NCBI GenBank assembly: GCA_002299425.1
Contig: DBNW01000046.1
Span: forward strand, 1 to 34,764
Direction of reading: 5' to 3'
Source of the DNA: Methylococcaceae bacterium UBA662
GTDB lineage: Bacteria; Pseudomonadota; Gammaproteobacteria; Methylococcales; Methylomonadaceae
DNA length: 34,764 bases
Shown here piece by piece: positions 8,413 through 16,387 of this stretch. Positions within the stretch are counted from its first letter, which is position 1. The number at the start of each line of letters is the position of its first letter. The notes under the pieces were generated by a model. The model was not told where the DNA came from. It searched no databases and saw only the letters and a program-made list of their open reading frames with translations. The position numbers and the translations under genes are program-made.

Positions 8413-11310
8413 TTAAAGGCTACTGATTTTTGCTTGCTGCTGTTCAAGGTTGCCTAATAAAACGGACAGTTCAGCGAGCTTGGCTTTTTCTTTGGCCAGC
8501 ACAGCGGCAGGTGCTTTTGCGACAAACGCCGGATTGTTAAGTTTGCTTTCAATCCTAGGCAAATCGTTTTTAATCCGTTGGATTTCTTTGTCCAGCCGGG
8601 CCAGTTCTGCCGGTTGGTCAATCAGGCCCGCCATTGGAATGAGGATGCGGAGGTTTCCGACCAGAGCAATGGCCGATTCCGGCGCGTTTTGGGCTGGGCT
8701 CAGCCAGGTTAACGGTTCCAGTTTAGCCAGTTTTTTTAAATAAACCAGGTGGGTAGAAACCCGTTCCCGGTCTTGCTCAGAACCGTTTTGGAGTAAGACC
8801 GGCAAGGGCTTGCCGGGGGCAATGTTCATTTCGCCACGGATACGGCGCACACCCAGTACAAACGCCATCAGCCAAGCGATTTCGGCAATTGCGACGCAGT
8901 CAATTGGGCTGTCATGGGCATCGGGGTAGGGCTGGAGCATAATGCTGGCTGCGTCCTTAGCGGTCGCCGTTAGAGGCGCGACTTTTTGCCAGATTTCTTC
9001 GGTGATAAACGGCATCAGCGGGTGCGCTAGACGCAACACCGTTTCCAGCACCTTGAGCAACGTCTTGCGGGTGCCGTGCTGGACGGTTGCATCGGGCGAT
9101 TGCAGGGAAATTTTCGCCAACTCCAAATACCAGTCGCAGTAGTCGTTCCAGGTGAAGTCGTAAATGGCTTGCGCCGCTAGGTCGAAACGGTAGTGGTCGA
9201 TGGCATGGCGGGTGGCGGTGATGGTTTGGTTTAAGCGTGACACAATCCAGCGGTCCACCGGTGTGTCAGAACAGACGGCTTCGCTAAAGCCAATTTCCTG
9301 CTCTTGCGTGTTCATCAGCACATAACGCGCCGCGTTCCACAGTTTGTTGCAGAAATTGCGGTGGCCTTCGGTGCGTTGCAGATCGAAACGGATGTCGCGG
9401 CCGGTCGATGCCAACGAGGCGAAGGTAAAACGCAGTGCGTCGGTGCCATAGGCGGCAATGCCATCGGGGAATTCTTTGCGTGTGGCCTGTTCGATTTTTT
9501 TCGCCAGATGCGGCTGCATCATGCCGGCTGTGCGTTTTTTAACCAAAGACTCCAAATCAATGCCGTCGATGATGTCCAGCGGGTCGATGATGTTGCCCTT
9601 GGACTTGGACATTTTTTGGCCTTCGGCATCGCGCACCAGGCCGTGGATGTAAATTTCGCGGAACGGTACTTCGCCCGTGAACTTTAGCCCGAACATAATC
9701 ATCCGTGCCACCCAGAAAAAAATGATGTCAAAACCAGTGACTAAAACGCTGGTCGGGTAAAACCGGGCCAGTTCCGGCGTTTGTTGCGGCCAACCTAAGG
9801 TCGAAAATGGCCACAAGGCCGATGAAAACCAGGTGTCCAGCACGTCTTCATCTTGTTTTAACGGGTACTCAGCAGGCAACCGATGCCGCGCACGAATGGC
9901 GGCTTCAGAGCTGCCGACGTAAACGTTGCCTTGGTCGTCGTACCAGGCCGGAATGCGGTGTCCCCACCAGATTTGCCGCGAGATGCACCAGTCTTGAATG
10001 TTGTGCATCCAGTCAAAATACGTGTTTTTCCAGTTATCGGGTACAAATTTTACGGTGCCGTTTTCGACGGCTGCAATGGCCGGTTTTGCCAGCGGGGCGA
10101 TTTTGACGTACCACTGGTCAGTTAACAGCGGTTCGATGATGGCACCGGTACGGTCGCCGCGTGGCACCATCAATTTGTGGCTTTCGACTTTTTCCAGCAA
10201 GCCGTGCGCGGCTAAATCGGCGACGATCTGCTTGCGTGCGGCGAAGCGGTCTAGGCCGTGGTAGTGCGTGGGGATGCCTTCATCGGCACGAATGGCGGCA
10301 TCGACGGTGAAAATGTTGAACAAACCGCCGTGTGGAGCCTCTAGCAGCGCCGAGGTGTGACGGTGGCGAGTCCAGACTTCGTAGTCGTTAAAATCATGGG
10401 CGGGGGTGATTTTTACGCAGCCGGTACCGAATGCGGGGTCAACGTAGTCATCGGCGATAATCGGGATGCGTCGGCCTGTGAGCGGCAGTTCCAAGTATTC
10501 GCCCAGCAAAGGGTGGTAGCGGTCATCGTTGGGATGAATGGCTACGGCGGCATCGCCGAGCAAGGTCTCAGGACGGGTGGTGGCGACGATTAAGTGGCCT
10601 TGGCCGTTCGACAGCGGGTAGCGAATATGCCACATGAAGCCGGCTTCCTCTTCCGACAACACTTCTAAATCCGATACCGCTGTGTGCAGTACCGGATCCC
10701 AATTGACCAAGCGTTTGCCACGGTAAATCAAGCCCTCTTCAAACAAGCGGATGAACACTTCCTGCACCGCCTCGGACATGCCCTCATCCAGGGTGAACCG
10801 TTCGCGTGACCAATCCAGCGACGCACCCATGCGCCGTAATTGCCGGGTAATCGTACCGCCGGATTCCTCTTTCCAGTGCCAGACTTTGTTGATGAAGGCC
10901 TCGCGTCCGTAATCGTGGCGGGTTTTGCCTTCGGCCTGGCACAGGCGTTCGACTACCATTTGCGTGGCGATGCCGGCGTGGTCAGTGCCGGCTTGCCACA
11001 GCGTGCTGCGGCCCTGCATACGCTGGTAACGGATCAGTGTATCCATGAGGGTGTCTTGGAAGGCGTGGCCCATGTGCAGGCTGCCGGTGACATTGGGCGG
11101 CGGGATCATGATGCAGTAAGCACTACGGTTACTGTCGGCCGGGTTTGTTCCCGACAAACCTTCGGCAGTCACCCCATCCTTGGGGATCGCCGGGTTTGTT
11201 CCCGACAAACCTTCGGCAGTCACCCCGTCCTTGGGGCTAAAATGACCGGCTTGCTCCCAAGTTTGATACCAGCGTTGTTCAATGTTCTGCGGTGAGTACG
11301 TTTTTTCCAT
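8413..11310 (-). CDS. valS: Valyl-tRNA synthetase, with two in-frame repeat copies near the N-terminus
   Basis: A class I aminoacyl-tRNA synthetase charging tRNA-Val with editing of misactivated threonine. The HIGH motif is HMGH at 79-82 and the KMSKS motif lies near 566. The editing domain lies between them, and the C-terminal 60 residues form the usual tRNA-binding coiled coil. At 965 residues it is slightly longer than the E. coli enzyme. The excess is explained by residues 26-59, where PKDGVTAEGLSGTNPA occurs twice in tandem, in a segment where homologues pass directly from the N-terminal helix to CIMIPPPNVTG. The repeat is encoded by a palindromic DNA element described separately. Nothing suggests that the gene is broken. 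An extended -10 (TGCTAAAAT) upstream suggests its own promoter. Confidence 0.97.
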   Translation of the reverse strand: MEKTYSPQNIEQRWYQTWEQAGHFSPKDGVTAEGLSGTNPAIPKDGVTAEGLSGTNPADSNRSAYCIMIPPPNVTGSLHMGHAFQDTLMDTLIRYQRMQGRSTLWQAGTDHAGIATQMVVERLCQAEGKTRHDYGREAFINKVWHWKEESGGTITRQLRRMGASLDWSRERFTLDEGMSEAVQEVFIRLFEEGLIYRGKRLVNWDPVLHTAVSDLEVLSEEEAGFMWHIRYPLSNGQGHLIVATTRPETLLGDAAVAIHPNDDRYHPLLGEYLELPLTGRRIPIIADDYVDPAFGTGCVKITPAHDFNDYEVWTRHRHTSALLEAPHGGLFNIFTVDAAIRADEGIPTHYHGLDRFAARKQIVADLAAHGLLEKVESHKLMVPRGDRTGAIIEPLLTDQWYVKIAPLAKPAIAAVENGTVKFVPDNWKNTYFDWMHNIQDWCISRQIWWGHRIPAWYDDQGNVYVGSSEAAIRARHRLPAEYPLKQDEDVLDTWFSSALWPFSTLGWPQQTPELARFYPTSVLVTGFDIIFFWVARMIMFGLKFTGEVPFREIYIHGLVRDAEGQKMSKSKGNIIDPLDIIDGIDLESLVKKRTAGMMQPHLAKKIEQATRKEFPDGIAAYGTDALRFTFASLASTGRDIRFDLQRTEGHRNFCNKLWNAARYVLMNTQEQEIGFSEAVCSDTPVDRWIVSRLNQTITATRHAIDHYRFDLAAQAIYDFTWNDYCDWYLELAKISLQSPDATVQHGTRKTLLKVLETVLRLAHPLMPFITEEIWQKVAPLTATAKDAASIMLQPYPDAHDSPIDCVAIAEIAWLMAFVLGVRRIRGEMNIAPGKPLPVLLQNGSEQDRERVSTHLVYLKKLAKLEPLTWLSPAQNAPESAIALVGNLRILIPMAGLIDQPAELARLDKEIQRIKNDLPRIESKLNNPAFVAKAPAAVLAKEKAKLAELSVLLGNLEQQQAKISSL
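11138..11236 (-). repeat. Tandem 48-bp palindromic repeat inserted in frame in valS
   Basis: Two copies, 11138-11185 and 11189-11236, differ at one base and are separated by three bases, giving a 51-base period (17 codons). Each copy holds two inverted repeats: GGTTTGT-TCCCG-ACAAACC and CCCC-N6-GGGG. The unit length keeps the valS frame open. The design recalls palindromic elements known to sit inside bacterial genes, such as the Rickettsia palindromic elements, but the sequence is not one I recognise. I saw no third copy in this window. Confidence 0.85.
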
Positions 11311-11327
11311 GGGGTGTCAGGGTTTTT

Positions 11328-11352
11328 TTAAAAAAGCAATGCGGGCATTTTA
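11328..11352 (-). promoter_or_regulatory. Candidate valS promoter with extended -10
   Basis: On the minus strand the sequence TGCTAAAAT matches an extended -10 (hexamer at 11347-11352) about 37 bases ahead of the valS ATG. No good -35 stands at 17 bases, which is tolerable for extended -10 promoters. The short leader that follows is AT-rich. Confidence 0.35.
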
Positions 11353-11437
11353 GCAGGGATAAAACGAAGCAGTGTCTAGTTTTTGGCCGTTTGCCTATGC
11401 CGGTAGCGGGTTAGCGCAATGATCGGGAGCACCGGCT

Positions 11438-12775
11438 TTAATGGTTCCAAAATTCCAGCACCACCTCGGCGCCGCCTAAGTCGCTGCTGCCGATGCTCAG
11501 GCGACCTTGGTAGGCATCGACAATTTCGGCGACAATGCTTAAGCCAATGCCGTGACCTGGCATCGACTCATCAGCCCGACCGCCACGCAGCAGGATGTAG
11601 GCGCGTTGTTCTGGCGGTATGCCCGGGCCGTCATCCTGGATGCTGAGGATTATCTTAGGGCCTTGTTTTTGACTCTGGATGCGGATGTGGCCGCGTCCCC
11701 ATTTGTAGGCGTTGTCTAGGAGGTTGCCGAGCAGTTCAATTAAGTCTGCTTCATCGCAACGCACATGCAGGTTCGGGTCGATGGCTTGGTGTATGGCGAT
11801 GTTTTTCCATTGGTACACCTTGCTTAAAGAGGACACCACGCGGTCTGCCGTTTGCGCGATGGCTACCCGAGGTAACGTATCCGAAGCGCACGCTCCGGCG
11901 CGTTGCAATTGCCGTTCGACGATGCCGAGCATGCGCGTGCCTTGTTCTTGGACAGTCTGGGGCAGCTCCGCTAAACAATCTGTGGCACTTAGCAACACCG
12001 CCAGCGGCGTTTTTAAGCTGTGAGCTAAATCCGCTAAGGCATTGCGGTACCGAGCTTGCCGGGCGCGTTCTTGAGTCAGCAAGCGGTTGATGTGGCTTGT
12101 CACGTTTTTGATTTCGTGCGGGTAGTGGCCGGTGATTTGGCTGACTGCACCGGTTTCGATAACACTCAGTTCCAGGCCAACTTGGCGCAGTGGCCTAAGC
12201 CCCCAGTGCAACAGCCCAATTTGCACGGCAAACAGCAAGATGGCGGCAGCGGCCAGGCCGCCCCACAAACGTTGTCGGAAGGCTAGGATAGCGCGGTGTA
12301 ACGGTGCTAATTCAGTCAACAGATAAAAATTGAAGGGGAACACGCCGCTTTTGACCGTGCGTTGAAAACCAAAACCGAGCAAATAATACGTTTTTCCATC
12401 CGCCAGTTGCACTGCCTGCCAGCGCGTTTGCCCAACTTGAAGGGGGAATGCCTTCGGCGCGGGCAAATTCAGTAGCGAGGGGGAATGCCATAACGGCTTT
12501 GCCTCGCCGTTGCGGCTAACGAACGAATACCAGCCGGAGTTTGGCAAAGCCAGTTGCGGTACCGGCAAGTCCGTGGGCAGGGGCATTAGAAGGCGGCCTT
12601 GGTCATCGACTTTGGCTGCGGTCAGCAACTGATAAATCAAACCCATCATGCGTTCCTGCAATGCCCGTTGGGTGCTTTCAGAATAGGCGTTGTCCAAAAC
12701 GGCGGCGGTGGTCGCCAAAAATACGCACACCACCAGAATGGCGGCCAGATTCAGACGTAAATACAGCGAATTCAT
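11438..12775 (-). CDS. Two-component sensor histidine kinase (PhoQ-like)
   Basis: An inner-membrane sensor kinase, 445 residues from the ATG at 12775 (a GTG one codon earlier is possible). A first membrane helix lies at residues 9-28, a periplasmic sensor of about 140 residues follows, and a second helix lies at about 171-192. After a HAMP-like linker comes the H-box ALADLAHSLKTPLAV with the phospho-acceptor His at 252. The ATP-binding domain shows the N-box GNLLDNAYKWG, DDGPGIP and GHGIGLSIV. The response regulator gene upstream ends on the first base of this ATG (TGATG), so the two are coupled. The arrangement resembles PhoP-PhoQ, but the stimulus cannot be read from sequence. Confidence 0.9.
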   Translation of the reverse strand: MNSLYLRLNLAAILVVCVFLATTAAVLDNAYSESTQRALQERMMGLIYQLLTAAKVDDQGRLLMPLPTDLPVPQLALPNSGWYSFVSRNGEAKPLWHSPSLLNLPAPKAFPLQVGQTRWQAVQLADGKTYYLLGFGFQRTVKSGVFPFNFYLLTELAPLHRAILAFRQRLWGGLAAAAILLFAVQIGLLHWGLRPLRQVGLELSVIETGAVSQITGHYPHEIKNVTSHINRLLTQERARQARYRNALADLAHSLKTPLAVLLSATDCLAELPQTVQEQGTRMLGIVERQLQRAGACASDTLPRVAIAQTADRVVSSLSKVYQWKNIAIHQAIDPNLHVRCDEADLIELLGNLLDNAYKWGRGHIRIQSQKQGPKIILSIQDDGPGIPPEQRAYILLRGGRADESMPGHGIGLSIVAEIVDAYQGRLSIGSSDLGGAEVVLEFWNH

Positions 12776-13440
12776 CACAACAAGCGGTAACCGCGCGCAT
12801 GCAGGGTGGTGATGGGCTGGCGGCTGCCGTCAGGGTCTAATTTACGCCGTAGTCGGCCTATCAGCACCGTCAGGACATTGCTGTCCGGGTCGGCATCGTG
12901 AGGGTACAGGTAGCTACGCAATTCGTCTTTGGAGACAATTTTGCCTTGGCGCTTGGCTAGGTATTCCAACATGCGGTATTCAAAGCCGGTCAGTTCAATA
13001 TCCACACCGTCGGCTTGGGTGCGTTGGGTGTCTAGGTTTAAGGTGAGATAACCGCAGTGCAGCAAGGATTGCGCAGTACCCGCAGCGCGGCGCAGCAAGG
13101 CTTTGAGCCGGGCCGATAATTCCTCCATTTGGAACGGTTTGGTCAAGTAGTCGTCGGCGCCTGCTTCCAAGCCTTCCACCCGCTCTTGCCAGCGGCCACG
13201 GGCCGACAGCACCAGTACGGGCAAGGTGTTGTTTTGTTGGCGTAAGCGTTTGATGAGTTCCAGACCCGACAGTTTAGGCAGGCCTAGGTCGATGATGGCG
13301 GCGTCTAGCGGAAATTCATGAGCGATGTAAAAGCCTTCCTGGCCGTCGCCGGTTTCATCCACTTGGTAGCCTTCTTGTTCTAAGTGTCGCCGGATTTGGC
13401 TGCGAATGCCGACTTCATCCTCGATGATTAATATACGCAT
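12775..13440 (-). CDS. OmpR/PhoP-family response regulator
   Basis: A 221-residue regulator with a receiver domain (MRILIIEDEVG, phospho-acceptor Asp51 in IIDLGLP, Lys in YLTKPF) and a C-terminal winged-helix DNA-binding domain (ELTGFEYRMLEYLAKRQG, then LTVLIGRLRRKLD and the wing TLHARGYRL). The ATG at 13440 is the conserved start; a TTG three codons earlier is less likely. It forms an operon with the overlapping histidine kinase. A minus-strand terminator just upstream (13484-13514) separates it from the genes at 13.6-16.1 kb, so it must have its own promoter within about 45 bases or receive read-through. Confidence 0.93.
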   Translation of the reverse strand: MRILIIEDEVGIRSQIRRHLEQEGYQVDETGDGQEGFYIAHEFPLDAAIIDLGLPKLSGLELIKRLRQQNNTLPVLVLSARGRWQERVEGLEAGADDYLTKPFQMEELSARLKALLRRAAGTAQSLLHCGYLTLNLDTQRTQADGVDIELTGFEYRMLEYLAKRQGKIVSKDELRSYLYPHDADPDSNVLTVLIGRLRRKLDPDGSRQPITTLHARGYRLL

Positions 13441-13483
13441 CGTGACCAACGGAGGGGTATTTTAAGGATGTTGTGATGGCCTG

Positions 13484-13514
13484 AAAAAAAGCCCTCCCCG
13501 TAAGGCAGAGGGCT
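13484..13514 (-). terminator. Rho-independent terminator
   Basis: Read on the minus strand, AGCCCTC (13514-13508) pairs with GAGGGCT (13496-13490) around an eleven-base loop and is followed at once by seven T (complement of 13484-13490). It ends transcription of the secreted-protein genes at 13.6-16.1 kb before the two-component genes. Confidence 0.8.
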
Positions 13515-13578
13515 GGGGTTAAAAGCGCTGGTGGAAACCATGGTAAACCGGTTGCCAGTGAAAAACCAGCGGGCTCAA

Positions 13579-13599
13579 CGGCAGGTGACCGGCCTGCCG
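13579..13599. repeat. Seven-base-pair inverted repeat
   Basis: CGGCAGG (13579-13585) and CCTGCCG (13593-13599) flank a seven-base loop, about 40 bases after the stop of the small exported protein gene. There is no T run, so it is not a terminator on its own. It may protect the 3' end of the transcript or be incidental. Confidence 0.4.
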
Positions 13600-13636
13600 T
13601 GTGTTTTCAGGCCGGGGCGGTACCTTGGACGTTAAA

Positions 13637-14086
13637 TCAGTTGCCTGGGCAGGCGGCAAATTCGCAGGTGGGGGGGAGTCGCCCTACATAGCTGCCATCG
13701 GGGCATTGCCTTACGTCCGCCGCACACATGATTTCTGTTTCCTTGGGGCAGGCGGCGACTAGCCGTAACTGGTAAGCAGTCGTGCGCGGCCTGGGCACGA
13801 CACTGCGCAATTGCCGTATAAACGGACGCAAGCCTTTGTTTTTTGGTGCTGCCTGGGCGCAGGCAGAAAAACCTCCTTCAATGCCGTAACTGTAAACGAT
13901 AAATCTATCAATGACGCCGTTGCTTACGGCAGCCCCGATGATTTGTTTGACGGTGGAGAAGGCGGCTTCGTCAACGGCGGGACCGATGCCGTGGATAGTA
14001 ATTTCCACCGCCCGGTTTTCGGTGGCCGCGTTGACGGCTGTGGCCAGCAACAGCGATAGCATTAACAGTGTGGGGATAGCTTTCAT
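13637..14086 (-). CDS. Small exported protein with Cys-rich C-terminal tail, function unknown
   Basis: A 149-residue protein starting at the ATG at 14086, with a clear signal peptide MKAIPTLLMLSLLLATAVNA. The middle part (AVEITIHGIGPAVDEAAFSTVKQIIGAAV) is unassigned. The C-terminus, MCAADVRQCPDGSYVGR...CEFAACPG, is a pattern I recall from many short secreted bacterial proteins, with four cysteines likely to be disulfide-bonded. The start codon overlaps the stop of the beta-propeller gene (ATGA), so the two proteins are probably made together in the envelope. A terminator follows at 13484-13514. No enzymatic motif is visible. Confidence 0.75.
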   Translation of the reverse strand: MKAIPTLLMLSLLLATAVNAATENRAVEITIHGIGPAVDEAAFSTVKQIIGAAVSNGVIDRFIVYSYGIEGGFSACAQAAPKNKGLRPFIRQLRSVVPRPRTTAYQLRLVAACPKETEIMCAADVRQCPDGSYVGRLPPTCEFAACPGN

Positions 14087-16137
14087 GGTTTTTTCTCTTG
14101 GTGAGTAACAACGGTTTCGGTAAAAGGATGCGGCAATATCTGGCAATCGCCCGCTATCAAAGCGGAACTAACGGCATCGTCGGTGAGGGTCGTGCAGTCA
14201 ACAGGTTGCGGATTGCTGGGTAAGTCTAGTTGGCCGGTTAATGTGAAACCAGGCAGGCGGTGGGCCTGAACACGGTTTGACGACAAGGTATAGAGCTGGT
14301 TGCCGATGGTCAATAACCGGTCGATGTAATGCTGCCAGTCGTCAGTAATGCCGTCCGGCATGTGGGTGATTTCGGCTTGTTTCTGGAAGCCTTCGGCCAC
14401 GCTGACCTGATAAATGTGGACACCTTGAAAAATCTGCAGCGGCCAGTCCAGCCCGGCGGATTGCTTGGTGATGCTGATGGGAAACCCTAATAACCCTGTT
14501 TTTTTGTTGAACAACAAGGCTTTAGGGTCCCATTGCAGAGGCGAGTAGCTGCCTTGAGCGCCAAGGGTTAGGCTGTGTACCTGGCTTGGCCGGGTTACGT
14601 CGGTAACGTCAAATAAGGCCAGTTTCATGCCGGTGGTAACGAAACCGTCGGTGGTTTCTTCGCTGTCCTGACCAAAGCCTAGCAAGTGGGTGGCATCAAA
14701 CGGGTGCAAATAATTGCTGAACCCAGGTATTTTCAATTCGCCTAGCACTTTAGGTGCTTCCGGCACGGCTAGGTCAATCACGAACAGCGGGTCGATTTGT
14801 TGGAAAGTGACTAAATAACCGCGATCGCCAATAAAGCGCGCCGAAAAAATGCGTTCGCCCTTGGCTAAATGTTCTAAGCGCCCGCTGACTTGCATGTCGC
14901 TGTCTAGAATATAAAGGTTGTTCCAGGTTTGCAGGGTTCCGCTGTCGCCGGTTTGAGTCCATTGGTCGGTCGTGGTGGCGATGCGGAAATAACCACCGTG
15001 TTCGTCCATTGAATACTGGTTGAGTACCGTACCCGGTATTTTGCCTGCGTTGCTAAAGTGGAGCGAACCGTCCGCTAGGGCAAATTTGTAGATATGGGTG
15101 ACGGGGGCGGAAACGCTCTGATTGCCTGACCGTGGCCAGTTGTAATCGGCGGCCGATAGGTACAAATTGTCTTTTGAGGCGTAAGCAATTTCACCGCTGC
15201 CTAAATACGCTTTGATGTTAGCGGCCTGGTTCGGGGCATCTAGGCGGAAGCCGGCTACGATTACATAATCCGGCTCGACAAAGCGGGGAAAAAAGTACAA
15301 GTCCCTAAGCGGCAGGGCGTGTTCTCTGCCGTTGTTGACGGTGCTGTCGATGATGCGGGGCAGGATGTTTTTTCGGGTCATCGCCGGTCTTTGCCTGCGG
15401 AAAGTCGTCGGGTCGGCAAAAGCTTGCATGAAATAATGGGGGTATTGCCTGCCTAACAGGTAGACGTTGTTGCCGATTCGACGCGAAGACAAAAAGTGGC
15501 CGCTAAAAGCAATTTCCCGTTGCAGGTGCGGGTTGGCGCGGTCGCTGATGTCATACACCTTGGCTTGTGTGCGGTTTTCGCCAGAAGGTAGCCATAGAGC
15601 CCGTTTGGCTTGGCCATTGGCTTGTATGACCGGGGCATCGCTGCCGCTGCCACTGCTGCTGTCATACCAGCCGGAGCCTATAACCACCAGTTGGTCGCCT
15701 TGTACGTACAGCTCGATAGGGTAAAAACCGGTGTCGAACGTTACTTGAGTCACCACCGCCATAGCCGCAGCCGGACGGGCGGCTACAATGACAACCTGGC
15801 CGTTTTGAATGCGGTAAATGTAGCGACCATCGGTTTTGACCTGGTCGCCTTCATCCACTCCAGCGACTTGTATGTTGGTGTCTGAATGTTCAATCGCGCC
15901 CGTTTCGACAAACACCCCGGTACCGCGCGCCATGGCCTGCATTTTTAGGCCTGCCACTCCGTTAGCGTGTACCGACTTGCGGTTTAGTAGCGTGGTCAAT
16001 TGCCGGAACGAGCTAACTTGCCGGGGCTTTAGCGGTCTTTGTTGGGTGTTCGCTAAGACGCTGGTATGGACGCATAAAAGCGATAACAGCACGATTGGAA
16101 TAGCGATGTATGGGTAATGCGGGAACGGTTTGTTCAT
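14083..16137 (-). CDS. Secreted beta-propeller domain protein
   Basis: A 684-residue exported protein. The signal peptide covers about residues 1-30 (hydrophobic core IAIPIVLLSLLCVH, then SVLANT). The rest resembles the family of secreted proteins with a C-terminal beta-propeller distantly related to WD repeats. Recurrent strands end in patterns such as DGRYIYRIQNGQVVIV, DQLVVIGSGWYDSS, NNVYLLGR, DNLYLSAADYNW, DRGYLVTFQQIDPLFVIDL and NQLYTLSSNRV. Characteristic early motifs are NIQVAGVDEGDQVKTDG and SDRANPHLQREIAFSG. The ATG at 16137 has GGAG nine bases upstream and is preferred over one ten codons earlier. No catalytic site is known for the family. It probably acts in the periplasm or at the surface with its coupled partner gene. 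Confidence 0.85.
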   Translation of the reverse strand: MNKPFPHYPYIAIPIVLLSLLCVHTSVLANTQQRPLKPRQVSSFRQLTTLLNRKSVHANGVAGLKMQAMARGTGVFVETGAIEHSDTNIQVAGVDEGDQVKTDGRYIYRIQNGQVVIVAARPAAAMAVVTQVTFDTGFYPIELYVQGDQLVVIGSGWYDSSSGSGSDAPVIQANGQAKRALWLPSGENRTQAKVYDISDRANPHLQREIAFSGHFLSSRRIGNNVYLLGRQYPHYFMQAFADPTTFRRQRPAMTRKNILPRIIDSTVNNGREHALPLRDLYFFPRFVEPDYVIVAGFRLDAPNQAANIKAYLGSGEIAYASKDNLYLSAADYNWPRSGNQSVSAPVTHIYKFALADGSLHFSNAGKIPGTVLNQYSMDEHGGYFRIATTTDQWTQTGDSGTLQTWNNLYILDSDMQVSGRLEHLAKGERIFSARFIGDRGYLVTFQQIDPLFVIDLAVPEAPKVLGELKIPGFSNYLHPFDATHLLGFGQDSEETTDGFVTTGMKLALFDVTDVTRPSQVHSLTLGAQGSYSPLQWDPKALLFNKKTGLLGFPISITKQSAGLDWPLQIFQGVHIYQVSVAEGFQKQAEITHMPDGITDDWQHYIDRLLTIGNQLYTLSSNRVQAHRLPGFTLTGQLDLPSNPQPVDCTTLTDDAVSSALIAGDCQILPHPFTETVVTHQEKKP

Positions 16138-16256
16138 GAAGTAGGGTCTCCTGACGGTGGTTGGCACGGGCTTAAAGCAATGGCTGGGCAGTGCGGGAAA
16201 ACGCTTTGGGTGGCGTTGTTGTCCTCACTCCAGGGCATCAGGATAACGCAACACCG

Positions 16257-16342
16257 GTTAACGAAATGTTAACGGAAACACCCGCTCGCCAAACGGTATT
16301 TTCTTGGGTAGCATCTGATGTCACTGCGTAACGTCAGTTAAC
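16257..16342. promoter_or_regulatory. Divergent regulatory region with three GTTAAC boxes and a TAAC-N4-GTTA palindrome
   Basis: Within the 250-base divergent gap, GTTAAC occurs at 16257-16262, 16268-16273 and 16337-16342. The first two are spaced eleven bases apart, one helical turn. The third is part of a TAAC-N4-GTTA palindrome (16329-16340) whose flank CTGCGTAAC also occurs at 64-72. A shared regulator for the propeller protein and the hydrolase-like protein is plausible but unproven. Confidence 0.35.
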
Positions 16343-16387
16343 ATAAAAAAATGGGCTTTTTCGGGCATCTTCACTAGGGCACTAATC

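Noticed and set aside
11139..11236. CRISPR-like reading of the two valS repeats
   Set aside because: There are only two units, the spacer is three bases, and the array lies inside an essential gene in frame.
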